Source: an uncultured Prevotella sp.
GTDB lineage: Bacteria; Bacteroidota; Bacteroidia; Bacteroidales; Bacteroidaceae
Assembly (NCBI GenBank): GCA_937889855.1
Contig: CALBYK010000075.1
Coordinates: 1-53,524 of the forward strand
Reading direction: 5' to 3'
Length of the DNA: 53,524 bases
The notes below the pieces were generated by a model. The model was not told where the DNA came from. It made no database searches and worked only from the letters and a program-made list of their open reading frames with translations. Position numbers and translations under genes: made by a program. This document shows positions 28,167-35,862 of this stretch, piece after piece; within the stretch, counting starts at the first letter, position 1, and every line of letters starts with the position of its first letter.

Positions 28167-28355
28167 TCATTCTTTCCATCTGAAATTCTTACTGCAAGAG
28201 AACAGACCATCTTTTTCTGTGTATCGCCTATGGCATTCCACATGGCCTTCAATGAATTTCTTTTTGCAGTCAACGTCTCCTCCTATGATACCGTCCATTT
28301 CGTCAGTAGACAAGAGTTTGACGTTGTCGTCAAAACCTTCAATAAGTATCTCCAT
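28167..28355 (-). CDS. RiPP precursor peptide 2 with double-glycine leader
   Basis: A 62-residue peptide. The leader ends KLLSTDEMDGIIGG, parallel to precursor 1 (LS-x2-E-L/M-D-x-I-x-GG). The 36-residue core has three cysteines at core positions 4, 15 and 28. Each is followed at +4 by an aromatic residue: CKKKF, CHRRY, CSKNF. The core is basic and ends FRWKE. It is the first gene of the cluster, 20-odd bases after the likely transcription start, and lies 38 bases upstream of precursor 1. Confidence 0.88.
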   Translation of the reverse strand: MEILIEGFDDNVKLLSTDEMDGIIGGDVDCKKKFIEGHVECHRRYTEKDGLFSCSKNFRWKE

Positions 28356-28382
28356 ATTTTAGAACAATGTTATAATAATATG

Positions 28383-28390
28383 CAAATATA
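28383..28390 (-). promoter_or_regulatory. -7 box for the RiPP cluster
   Basis: The minus strand reads TATATTTG, matching TAnnTTTG, 28 bases before the start of precursor 2. No other good box is seen inside the cluster, so all five genes may form one transcript. Confidence 0.55.
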
Positions 28391-28499
28391 GATATAAAAA
28401 TCAACGTATGGAAGAAATTACTTGTTTTTTTTCTTTGATAAGGGTGTCTTTAACAACAATTTGCATCAGAGACAGATGGCTGTCTGGAAAACAGTTGCT

Positions 28500-30044
28500 T
28501 CAATATGGCAGTGTCACCTTGAACATCGGATTGTCCGTGTGCTCCTTCTTTATCACGTCAACGAGCTCCTTGACAATGTCGGGGTGCTCGTTGGCAATGT
28601 CGTGGTCTTCGTGCAGGTCGTCGGCAAGGTTGTAGAGGCGCGGCTTACCCTCAACGACTATGAGTTTCCAGTCGCCGCGGCGCACGCCAATCTGGTCGGT
28701 CTCGTGAAATTCCCAGTACAGATGGTCGTGCCTTTGTTGCGCTGTGCTGTCGCCGAGCAGTGTCGGGGCTATGGATATGCCGTCGAAGCCGTCGCCCGGG
28801 AGCGAGCGGTTGGTGTAGCGTTTGCGGAAGTTCTTTATTCCGGTGAGGTCGCAGAATGTGGGCATGAGGTCGTAGAAGGCAAACGGCAGGTCGCTCACCT
28901 CGCCCGCCTTGACATGTCCCGGCCACCACGCTATGAACGGGATGCGTATGCCTCCCTCGTAGCATTGGCGTTTAAGGCCGCGCAGTTTGCCGTCGCGTCC
29001 GAAGAACTCGGGGTCGGCTCCGCCTTCCTCATGAGGACCGTTGTCGGAGGTGAATATGACGATGGTGTTCTTGTCAAGTCCCTTGTCCTTCAGTTTTTTC
29101 ATTATCTCGCCCACGTATGTGTCGAGGCGCGTTATCATTCCGGCGAATTGGGCATGGGTGTGCTCCACGGCGTTGTAGCGCGAGCCCTCCTGGCCTCCCC
29201 ATGTTTTGTCTGTGAAGAATTTCTTCTTGTAGTCGTTAAGTATCTGGTCGTCGGGCTGCGCGAGTTCGGCATGTGGCAGGGTGTATGTCAGGAAACCTAC
29301 GAAGGGGTGCCGCGTGTCCTGCTTGTCAATCCATTGCAGCGCCTTCTCGTGGATGATGCGGGCAGAGTACTGGGTGCGCTTGAAATAGTCGCGTCCGAAC
29401 ATCGGATACTTGATATTGTCGTCCAGCACCTCGCGCACAACCGCTGTGTCGCCCATGGAGCGTGAGAAGCGGTTAAGGAAGTTGGGATAGTATAGGTGGG
29501 CCTGAAACTGGCATATATAGCCGTAGAACTCGTCTATGCCGCGCTTGTCGGGCGTTGACGCCGACCCTTCGTAGCCACCTGCCCACTTGCCGAACAAGCC
29601 GGTGGTGTAGCCGCGGTCCTTGAGCATCTCCGGAAGAATCTTATGTGCCGGGTCGTAAGGCTCCTGTCCGACGACGGCAAAGTCGGTGTTGTCGCCGTAC
29701 TTCACGGTGTTGTCGTAGGACCAGTATTCCTTGTTGCCACGCACATGCGTGTGTCCCGAGTGCTGCCCGGTCATGATTGAGGCACGTGACGGCGCGGAGA
29801 CTGGCGAGCCGGCATAAGCCTGCGTGAAGCGCATGCCCTCGTGTGCCATGCGGTCGATGTTAGGTGTGGAGATGAACGGCTGGCCATAGCATGCGAGGTC
29901 GCCATAGCCCATGTCGTCACAGAGAATGAAAAGGATGTTAGGGCGTGAGGTGTCAGCCTTCTGTGCCTTGGCGCGTTTTGCGGAGAGAGCGGCAGGAATG
30001 CATACAAGGCTGATGGATGCCAAAAGAATCTTCTTGTTTATCAT
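28500..30044 (-). CDS. Secreted Ser-type sulfatase
   Basis: A 514-residue exported enzyme that removes sulfate from a sugar or other ester. The signal peptide is MINKKILLASISLVCIPAALSA. NILFILCDDMGYGDL (about residues 36-50) supplies calcium ligands. The maturation motif is SAPSR at Ser83 (VSAPSRASIMTG); this Ser must be oxidised to formylglycine by a radical SAM sulfatase maturase, for which I see no gene in the window. FTSDNGPHEEGG is the second metal site. The frame is open to 30431 through the end of pckA, but that part is antisense-frame shadow; the signal peptide fixes the start at 30044. The substrate cannot be told from sequence. Confidence 0.93.
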   Translation of the reverse strand: MINKKILLASISLVCIPAALSAKRAKAQKADTSRPNILFILCDDMGYGDLACYGQPFISTPNIDRMAHEGMRFTQAYAGSPVSAPSRASIMTGQHSGHTHVRGNKEYWSYDNTVKYGDNTDFAVVGQEPYDPAHKILPEMLKDRGYTTGLFGKWAGGYEGSASTPDKRGIDEFYGYICQFQAHLYYPNFLNRFSRSMGDTAVVREVLDDNIKYPMFGRDYFKRTQYSARIIHEKALQWIDKQDTRHPFVGFLTYTLPHAELAQPDDQILNDYKKKFFTDKTWGGQEGSRYNAVEHTHAQFAGMITRLDTYVGEIMKKLKDKGLDKNTIVIFTSDNGPHEEGGADPEFFGRDGKLRGLKRQCYEGGIRIPFIAWWPGHVKAGEVSDLPFAFYDLMPTFCDLTGIKNFRKRYTNRSLPGDGFDGISIAPTLLGDSTAQQRHDHLYWEFHETDQIGVRRGDWKLIVVEGKPRLYNLADDLHEDHDIANEHPDIVKELVDVIKKEHTDNPMFKVTLPY

Positions 30045-30107
30045 ATAAAGACTTGTTGTATTTTTCCTTGTTTTGTTAGTAGAAGGATGTAGCTGTAAAT
30101 GATGGAT

Positions 30108-30146
30108 AAAAAAAGGTCTGTCTCCCTTTTGGGGAAACAGACCTTC
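30108..30146 (-). terminator. Terminator of pckA
   Basis: AAGGTCTGT...ACAGACCTT with an extended TCCC/GGGA inner stem is followed on the minus strand by seven T. It separates pckA from the sulfatase gene. Confidence 0.85.
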
Positions 30147-30174
30147 TTTATAGTAATCTGTCGTAAGTACTCGA

Positions 30175-31788
30175 TTAGAGCTGAGGACCAGCAGCAACGA
30201 GAGCCTTGCCAGCCTCGTTTGTCTCGTACTTCTTGAAGTTCTTGATGAAACGGGCAGCGAGATCCTTTGCCTTCTCCTCCCACTGAGCAGCGTCAGCGTA
30301 AGTGTCGCGCGGGTCGAGGATGTTAGGATCAACACCTTCGAGCTGTGTAGGAACAACGAAGTTGAAGAAAGGAATCTCCTTTGTAGGAGCTGCGTCGATT
30401 GAGTGGTCGAGGATAGCGTCGATGATGCCACGAGTGTCGCGGATAGAGATACGCTTGCCTGTACCGTTCCAACCAGTGTTCACGAGATATGCCTTGGCAC
30501 CGCTCTTCTGCATCTTCTTAACGAGCTCCTCAGCATACTTTGTCGGGTGCAACTCGAGGAATGCCTGACCGAAGCAAGCAGAGAATGTAGGAGTCGGCTC
30601 TGTGATGCCGCGCTCTGTACCTGCCAACTTGGCTGTGAAGCCAGAGAGGAAGTAGTACTTAGTCTGCTCTGCGTTGAGGATAGATACTGGAGGAAGAACG
30701 CCGAATGCGTCGGCTGACAGGAAGATGACCTGCTTTGCGGCTGGACCCTGTGAGAAAGGACGCTGGATGTTCTTGATGTGGTAGATAGGATAAGATACAC
30801 GAGTGTTCTCGGTAACTGACTTGTCGGCGAAGTCAATCTTGCCCTGAGCGTCAACAGTCACGTTCTCGAGGAGAGCGTCGCGTGTGATGGCACCGTAGAT
30901 GTCCGGCTCAGACTCCTTGTCGAGGTTGATAACCTTGGCGTAGCAGCCACCCTCGAAGTTGAACACGCCCTCGTCGTCCCATCCGTGCTCGTCGTCGCCG
31001 ATGAGCTTACGCTTCGGGTCGGTAGACAATGTAGTCTTACCTGTACCAGAGAGGCCGAAGAAGATAGCTGTGTTCTCACCGTTCATGTCGGTGTTGGCAG
31101 AGCAGTGCATAGAAGCCATGCCCTTGAGCGGGAGGAAGTAGTTCATCATAGAGAACATACCCTTCTTCATCTCGCCACCATACCATGTGTTGATGATAAC
31201 CTGCTCCTTAGATGTAACGTTGAATACAACGGCTGTCTCTGAGTGAAGACCGAGTTCCTTCCAGTTCTCAACCTTGGCCTTAGAGGCGTTGTAAACGATG
31301 AAGTCAGGCTCCTGATCGAACTCTGCTTCGTTCTGAGGACGGATGAACATGTTTGTTACAAAGTGAGCCTGCCAAGCAACCTCAACGATGAAACGAACCT
31401 TCATACGTGTATCTTTGTGAGTTCCGCAGAAACCGTCAACTACGAACAGCTTCTTGTTTGAGAGCTCCTTCTTTGCGATTTCCTTAACGGCAGCCCAAGC
31501 TTCCTTTGTGGCGCGGTGGTTGTCGTTGTGATATTCCTCGCTGTCCCACCATACAGTGTCGTGAGATGTCTCGTCGTCAACGATGAACTTGTCCTTAGGT
31601 GAACGGCCGGTGTAGATACCTGTCATCACGTTTACGGCGCCGAGCTCAGTCTCCTGACCCTTCTCGAAACCCTCAAGACCTTCCTTGGTCTCTTCGTTGA
31701 ACAATACTTCGTAAGACGGATTGTAGAGCACTTCGGTAGTACCAGTAATTCCGTACTTCTCTAAAACTGACTTATCAAACTTTGCCAT
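30175..31788 (-). CDS. pckA: Phosphoenolpyruvate carboxykinase (ATP)
   Basis: A 537-residue enzyme interconverting oxaloacetate plus ATP with PEP, CO2 and ADP. In Bacteroidales it usually runs in the carboxylating direction during succinate fermentation. The P-loop GLSGTGKTTLS, the preceding YFLPLKGMASMHCSAN, IGDDEHGWDDEGVFNFEGGCYAK and RISIRDTRGIIDAIL are typical of the ATP-dependent family, and the length is normal. It is transcribed alone from the box at 31920-31927, with a leader of about 125 bases. Confidence 0.97.
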   Translation of the reverse strand: MAKFDKSVLEKYGITGTTEVLYNPSYEVLFNEETKEGLEGFEKGQETELGAVNVMTGIYTGRSPKDKFIVDDETSHDTVWWDSEEYHNDNHRATKEAWAAVKEIAKKELSNKKLFVVDGFCGTHKDTRMKVRFIVEVAWQAHFVTNMFIRPQNEAEFDQEPDFIVYNASKAKVENWKELGLHSETAVVFNVTSKEQVIINTWYGGEMKKGMFSMMNYFLPLKGMASMHCSANTDMNGENTAIFFGLSGTGKTTLSTDPKRKLIGDDEHGWDDEGVFNFEGGCYAKVINLDKESEPDIYGAITRDALLENVTVDAQGKIDFADKSVTENTRVSYPIYHIKNIQRPFSQGPAAKQVIFLSADAFGVLPPVSILNAEQTKYYFLSGFTAKLAGTERGITEPTPTFSACFGQAFLELHPTKYAEELVKKMQKSGAKAYLVNTGWNGTGKRISIRDTRGIIDAILDHSIDAAPTKEIPFFNFVVPTQLEGVDPNILDPRDTYADAAQWEEKAKDLAARFIKNFKKYETNEAGKALVAAGPQL

Positions 31789-31918
31789 TTTTATTAAAAT
31801 ATTTAGAATTGTGAATTAATTGAATCAACTTCCGTAGGCCGCGCTCCACTCTTGCCTAGTTGGGGCCGTTGTTTCTGTCGCGGCGACTTTCATTGTTCTT
31901 TATTGTCCTTTTACAACC

Positions 31919-32069
31919 GCAAAGTTATTAAAAAACTTCTATACTGCAATGTTTCTCTTGTACAAAATTTGCCTTGCCGCAATCTTTTTTATGTTAAATA
32001 ATTGCAAATACTTGCATATGTGCGCGTTTTGTCATTTGTATGTGGCAAAGCACGCGCATGCGTCATAAT
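31919..32069. repeat. 151-bp direct repeat, copy A
   Basis: Identical to 32934-33084 except for one base (CTTGCATATG here, CTTGCTTATG there), with an offset of exactly 1015 bases. This copy contains the pckA promoter at one end. At the other end it contains the stop codon (32063-32065) of the beta-barrel gene. Confidence 0.97.
31920..31927 (-). promoter_or_regulatory. -7 box for pckA (in repeat copy A)
   Basis: The minus strand reads TAACTTTG. The start would be near 31913, giving a leader of about 125 bases to pckA. The same box is duplicated at 32935-32942. Confidence 0.6.
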
Positions 32070-32620
32070 CTGATTCCTATGCGTGCAAACCACTCGAATG
32101 TCTTGTGTGAGCGGTCCACTTCGCTTTCTATATTGGTGAAGGCATGTTCATAGCCGATTTTTAACGATATAATTTTGTAAGAGATGCCTAAGCCTGCTTG
32201 CCAACCGCACGAGAACGTGTTGTAGCCGCCTTTGCCGCTGGGGACTATTTCCTGGTCGGGGGCGTAGTCGGCTTCGTAATCGCTGTTGACCTTTACGGCA
32301 ATGAATGGTCCTGTCAATATTTTCATAGCAAATGCGTCAGTCTTGATGAAATTATAGCCCACATTGCCCTCTGCCTGAATGTAGTTTGCACGCAGTGAGC
32401 CACCCTTTGTGTTGTAGCCTAATCCCGCAGTCCAGTCGAAGGTTTTGTTTATGGGAGATGTGTAGTCAATTCCAAAGTTGGCAAATCGCCATTCTTTGCT
32501 ATTGTTGTATCTGTTGTTTGTCTCGTTTCCATAGTTTACTCCATACCATAGTGTTGTTGTTTGTGCATTAGTGAACAAGGCAGCTAACAAGAGACAAATT
32601 GAGAGGAATAGTCTGTTCAT
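32063..32620 (-). CDS. Small outer-membrane beta-barrel protein
   Basis: A 185-residue protein with a signal peptide (MNRLFLSICLLLAALFTNAQ) and about eight amphipathic strands. It has the N-x-G-I-D-Y and LGYNTKGGSLRANYIQ pattern common to Bacteroidetes outer-membrane barrel (porin-like/OmpA-like) proteins, and ends in RIGIRL with the typical final strand. Its function is unknown. The gene lies on an AT-rich segment between two 151-bp direct repeats, and its stop codon lies inside repeat copy A. Upstream is a remnant of another gene, then repeat copy B, which carries a duplicate of the pckA promoter pointing at this gene. Confidence 0.75.
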   Translation of the reverse strand: MNRLFLSICLLLAALFTNAQTTTLWYGVNYGNETNNRYNNSKEWRFANFGIDYTSPINKTFDWTAGLGYNTKGGSLRANYIQAEGNVGYNFIKTDAFAMKILTGPFIAVKVNSDYEADYAPDQEIVPSGKGGYNTFSCGWQAGLGISYKIISLKIGYEHAFTNIESEVDRSHKTFEWFARIGIRL

Positions 32621-32625
32621 AAGTG

Positions 32626-32856
32626 TTATTTTTTTATGGTTAATATTTTGTGCTCGAATTGATAGGATTTTTCTGCTGACGGAATGTATGAGTTTTCTCT
32701 ATACCAGCCGTTGTGTAACCCATTATACCAACCAAAATTCATGTGGAAATATTCTCCAAACTGATTTTGGTCTAATTGTTCATATGTATTCTGACTGTAT
32801 GTTGTTTTGGTTATGGAATAGTGTGATAAATTTATGACAGACTCAATAGAACTTAG
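32626..32856 (-). pseudogene. C-terminal remnant of a C10-like (streptopain-type) protease
   Basis: A minus-strand frame of 76 codons is closed upstream by an in-frame TGA inside a hairpin. It contains EYFHMNFGWYNGLHNGWY and ends QFEHKILTIKK. This resembles the last part of peptidase C10 enzymes (…HxNWGWxGxxNGYF… then a YxxxxxMIT end). The catalytic Cys and His regions are missing. The stop lies 6 bases before the ATG of the barrel gene, so the two may once have been cotranscribed. Confidence 0.5.
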
Positions 32857-32878
32857 TCAGAGTTCTATTGAGTCTGTT
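32836..32878. repeat. Near-perfect 18-bp inverted repeat
   Basis: GACAGACTCAATAGAACT pairs with AGTTCTATTGAGTCTGTT (one G-T pair) around a 7-base loop. No strong T run follows on either strand. It marks the upstream limit of the protease remnant. Confidence 0.8.
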
Positions 32879-32933
32879 ACAAGGGAATGTATTTTTTAAA
32901 ATTTCCCAATTAGAGATTTTTCTTAAATATGAG

Positions 32934-33084
32934 GCAAAGTTATTAAAAAACTTCTATACTGCAATGTTTCTCTTGTACAAAATTTGCCTTGCCGCAATCT
33001 TTTTTATGTTAAATAATTGCAAATACTTGCTTATGTGCGCGTTTTGTCATTTGTATGTGGCAAAGCACGCGCATGCGTCATAAT
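32934..33084. repeat. 151-bp direct repeat, copy B
   Basis: The second copy of the repeat at 31919-32069, with one mismatch. It includes a TAACTTTG box on the minus strand at 32935-32942, directed towards the protease remnant and the barrel gene. It lies just after the stop of the gene at 33101. Confidence 0.97.
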
Positions 33085-33100
33085 GCAGTATCTCTTGATG

Positions 33101-34168
33101 CTACTCTCCCCGTCGCTTTAGCAGACAGACGATGGGGTAGTGGTCGGATGCCTTGATGGTGTTGTCGACGTGGCAGTCGTATGGCATCCACTGGTCGGAG
33201 CACATGATGTTATCGATGCGCACGTAGAATCCGTTGTAGTGGTAGCTGATACCGGGGCCGTTGGCGGAGGCCACATAGCAGTCGGTGAGTTCCTGGGCTA
33301 TGCGCCGGCGCACGTAGGAGATGGGCGAGTCGTTGAAGTCGCCCATGAGGATGATGCTTTGTCCCTTGTGGCGGCTTATGTAGGTTGCCACGGCGTCGGC
33401 TTGCGGTGCGCGCACTTGTGCCGCCTCGGCGAGGCTTCGCCACAGTGCTCTCGACTCCTTCTCGGCGGAGTCCTTTTTCAGTTCTCCTTTGAGCATGGCC
33501 TTGAACTGTGCCCTTTGCTCGAGCGAGATGCCTGTTATCTCAAGGTGGTTGGCTATGACGATGGTGGTGTCGTTCTTGCCGGTGAGCAGGAAGAAAGCCT
33601 CGGATGTGTTGTGGTTGGCAGAGTAGTAGTCGATGGATTCTTGTCCTACTATTGGATAGCGTGAGTAGACGGCTATGGAATTGTTGTTGGCTGTGGCTTT
33701 GTGCGGCAGCGTGACGGCGAGCGTTGAGTCGATGATTGGCTGTTTTTCTACACCTGCGTAGGCTTCCTCCATGCATAAGATGTCGGGCGCCTCGCGCTTG
33801 ATGAAGCTGAGAATCTCGCTTGGCTCGGAGGTGTCGTTCCATGTGGAGAAGCTGAAGACGTTGTATTGCATCACCTTTATGGAGCCTTCAGGCGCGTCGG
33901 CACGCACGTTGAGTGGCGTGTATATGCGTATAGGCACAAAACCGATTATGAGCCCGGCTATGGGTATCAGCGCCATGGTCTTCTTGACGCAGAGCCAGAA
34001 GGCGAGGAACCCCAGGTTTAGGAGCAGAAAAACGGGAAAAACCAGTCCCACGTTGGCAAGCAACGGGTGACTGGCGGGATTGATGTGGTCGCTGTAGCCT
34101 ACGGCGAGCATGGCGATGATGGTTGCTATGTTTGCCCCGGCTATGAGTCGTATAGTGAAGTCTTTCAT
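33101..34168 (-). CDS. Membrane-anchored endonuclease/exonuclease/phosphatase-family protein
   Basis: A 355-residue protein with three hydrophobic segments in residues 8-85, followed by an EEP domain. KVMQYNVFSF, DILCMEEAYAG, NHLEI, LMGDFNDSP and KASDHYPIVCLL correspond to the metal-binding and catalytic Asn, Glu, His, Asp and His motifs of the DNase I-like fold. Substrates of this branch (DNA, phosphoinositides, sphingomyelin or other) cannot be told. The gene starts 9 bases after the rhomboid gene, so the two form an operon. Confidence 0.88.
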   Translation of the reverse strand: MKDFTIRLIAGANIATIIAMLAVGYSDHINPASHPLLANVGLVFPVFLLLNLGFLAFWLCVKKTMALIPIAGLIIGFVPIRIYTPLNVRADAPEGSIKVMQYNVFSFSTWNDTSEPSEILSFIKREAPDILCMEEAYAGVEKQPIIDSTLAVTLPHKATANNNSIAVYSRYPIVGQESIDYYSANHNTSEAFFLLTGKNDTTIVIANHLEITGISLEQRAQFKAMLKGELKKDSAEKESRALWRSLAEAAQVRAPQADAVATYISRHKGQSIILMGDFNDSPISYVRRRIAQELTDCYVASANGPGISYHYNGFYVRIDNIMCSDQWMPYDCHVDNTIKASDHYPIVCLLKRRGE

Positions 34169-34177
34169 CTAATGTAG

Positions 34178-35134
34178 TTATCGTCTGCTGTTGTCAAAGA
34201 GCCGCTGCTTCTCCTCGCGTGTGAGGCTGTCGTAGCCGGAGCGGCGTATCTTGTCGAGGATGCGGTCTACCTCCTCTTGCTCCGCCTTGCGGCGCGCGTT
34301 GTACTGCCAGTCGGTCTCTCGGCTTGCCGTGGTTGTCCCGGAGGTGTTTCTGTTTGACGAGCCGGAGCCGAAGGAGCCTGCCGAGCGGTGCGTGCGCTGT
34401 TCCCACTGCGAGCGCAGCGAGTCGAAGAACGAGCGTCCTCCTGTCCGGTTGTAGCTGATGTCGGGATGGCGGCGCCAGTAGCGTATGAGGAACAGTCCGA
34501 ACACCATGCCTCCGAGGTGGGCGAGGTGTGCCACGCCGTCGTTGGTTGTTGAGAAGGCCAGGAACAGCTCGATGGCTGCATAGCCGACGACAAACCACTT
34601 GGCTTTTATAGGTACCGGCAACGGAAAGATGAACAGGCGTTCCTCGGGATAGAGCATGCCGAAGGCGAGCAGGATGCCGTAGATGGCTCCAGACGCACCC
34701 ACCGTGGTCCAGAGGTTCAGCAGGTTGGCGTTGTAGGGAAGGCTTGCTATCTCAAGCAGGTTGCCGAAATGATAGGCCGGCACATTGCTGGCAAGCATAT
34801 AGAACTCGCCAAACTGCGCGAGCTCCTGAAACAGTCCGGCGCCGATGCCGCACACAAGATAGTAGACGAGAAACTTGCGCGCTCCCCATGTCGTCTCGAC
34901 AATGCGTCCGAACATCCACAGGGCAAACATGTTGAAGAAGATGTGGCTCAGTCCACCATGGGCAAACATGTATGTGAAGAGCTGGTAGACATGGAAGTCG
35001 GGGGCGAGGAAGAAGTGGAGTCCGAGTATGCTGTTGAGGTCAACGATGCCTGTTCTGGCGAGCATCTCGGTAAGGAGATACACAATGACGTTGATGACAA
35101 GCAGATTGCGTGTAACTGTAGGAATGTTTTGCAT
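34178..35134 (-). CDS. Rhomboid-family intramembrane serine protease
   Basis: A 318-residue protein from the ATG at 35134; the frame extends to 35164, but the promoter box at 35162-35169 excludes that. Six membrane segments are visible. The family motifs HGGLSHIFFNMFALWMFG, GASGAIYGILLAFG (catalytic Ser) and AHLAHLGGMVFG (catalytic His) are intact. A cytoplasmic, Ser/Arg-rich C-terminus (from about residue 230) ends with a TREEKQRLFDNSRR helix. It cleaves membrane proteins within the bilayer; targets are unknown. It is followed by the EEP-family gene. Confidence 0.93.
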   Translation of the reverse strand: MQNIPTVTRNLLVINVIVYLLTEMLARTGIVDLNSILGLHFFLAPDFHVYQLFTYMFAHGGLSHIFFNMFALWMFGRIVETTWGARKFLVYYLVCGIGAGLFQELAQFGEFYMLASNVPAYHFGNLLEIASLPYNANLLNLWTTVGASGAIYGILLAFGMLYPEERLFIFPLPVPIKAKWFVVGYAAIELFLAFSTTNDGVAHLAHLGGMVFGLFLIRYWRRHPDISYNRTGGRSFFDSLRSQWEQRTHRSAGSFGSGSSNRNTSGTTTASRETDWQYNARRKAEQEEVDRILDKIRRSGYDSLTREEKQRLFDNSRR

Positions 35135-35161
35135 ATATAGTATAACTTTCTTGTTGGGATG

Positions 35162-35169
35162 CAAAAGTA
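35162..35169 (-). promoter_or_regulatory. -7 box for the rhomboid operon
   Basis: The minus strand reads TACTTTTG, 28 bases before the ATG at 35134. It overlaps the longer possible frame, which supports the shorter protein. Confidence 0.6.
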
Positions 35170-35274
35170 CGAAAAAATCCCGTCATAGCGCATAAAAAGG
35201 CATGGCTGGGGCTTTTTTTTCGGGTTTTTATGAACTTTTTTCTGTTTTTTGTTTGATTTGTCAGTGGAATATAA

Positions 35275-35282
35275 TAAATTTG
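35275..35282 (+). promoter_or_regulatory. Candidate -7 box for the HU gene
   Basis: TAAATTTG matches TAnnTTTG and would give a leader of about 90 bases. It is in a very AT-rich divergent intergenic region. Confidence 0.45.
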
Positions 35283-35380
35283 TGTTTGGAATGTGGATAA
35301 GCGTGTGATTATCACTATTTTCAGTGTTTTCCGCATTTGTATGATGCAAGAAATTATAAACAATAATACATTAAAGAATT

Positions 35381-35653
35381 ATGAACAAGACAGAATTGAT
35401 CGAGAAGATAGCTGTTGGTGCTGATCTCAGCAAGGAAAGTGCAAAGAAGGCTCTTGAGGCAACCGTTGAGGCTATCAAGAACGCTCTCGTTGAGGGCGAC
35501 ACAGTGCAGCTCATCGGCTTCGGCACATTCAGTGTTAACGAGCGTCCGGCTCGTGAGGGTATCAACCCGGCTACAAAGGAGAAGATAACAATTGCTGCAA
35601 AGAAGGTGGCTAAGTTCAAGGCTGGCGCAGCTTTGGCAGACGCCATCAAGTAA
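35381..35653 (+). CDS. HU-family DNA-binding protein
   Basis: A 90-residue nucleoid protein that binds and bends DNA as a dimer. MNKTELIEKIAVGADLSKESAKKALEA forms the helical base. The GFGTFSVNERPAREGINPATKEKITI block is the beta-arm with the conserved RxxxxxNPxT pattern, and KFKAGAALADAIK ends the protein. The length is exactly as expected. It is a single gene with its own terminator. Confidence 0.95.
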   Translation: MNKTELIEKIAVGADLSKESAKKALEATVEAIKNALVEGDTVQLIGFGTFSVNERPAREGINPATKEKITIAAKKVAKFKAGAALADAIK

Positions 35654-35710
35654 GGCTGGATTTCCATGCTTGTAGCAGGAAAGCTTTTTTAGTTAAAACC
35701 ATATTTTATA

Positions 35711-35749
35711 AAAGGCTACGGCACACAAATGCGTGCTGTAGCCTTTTTT
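35711..35749 (+). terminator. Terminator of the HU gene
   Basis: AAAGGCTACGGCAC pairs with GTGCTGTAGCCTTT (one G-T pair), followed by a T run, 57 bases after the stop codon. Confidence 0.85.
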
Positions 35750-35802
35750 CGCATTAGCCCAACTGTGTTGTGTCTTCTTCGGTGAGTCATGTATAGCGTA
35801 TT

Positions 35803-35840
35803 AAAAAAAAGCGAAGCTCCGTGACCGGGAGCTTCGCTTT
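35803..35840 (-). terminator. Terminator of the susC-susD operon
   Basis: The perfect stem GCGAAGCTCC/GGAGCTTCGC is followed on the minus strand by eight T. It lies 23 bases after the SusD-like stop codon. Confidence 0.88.
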
Positions 35841-35862
35841 ATCGTAGAAATTCTATATAAAC

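Noticed and set aside
30045..30431. N-terminal extension of the sulfatase frame into pckA
   Set aside because: The extension is pckA read in another phase and crosses its terminator. A clean signal peptide begins at 30044.
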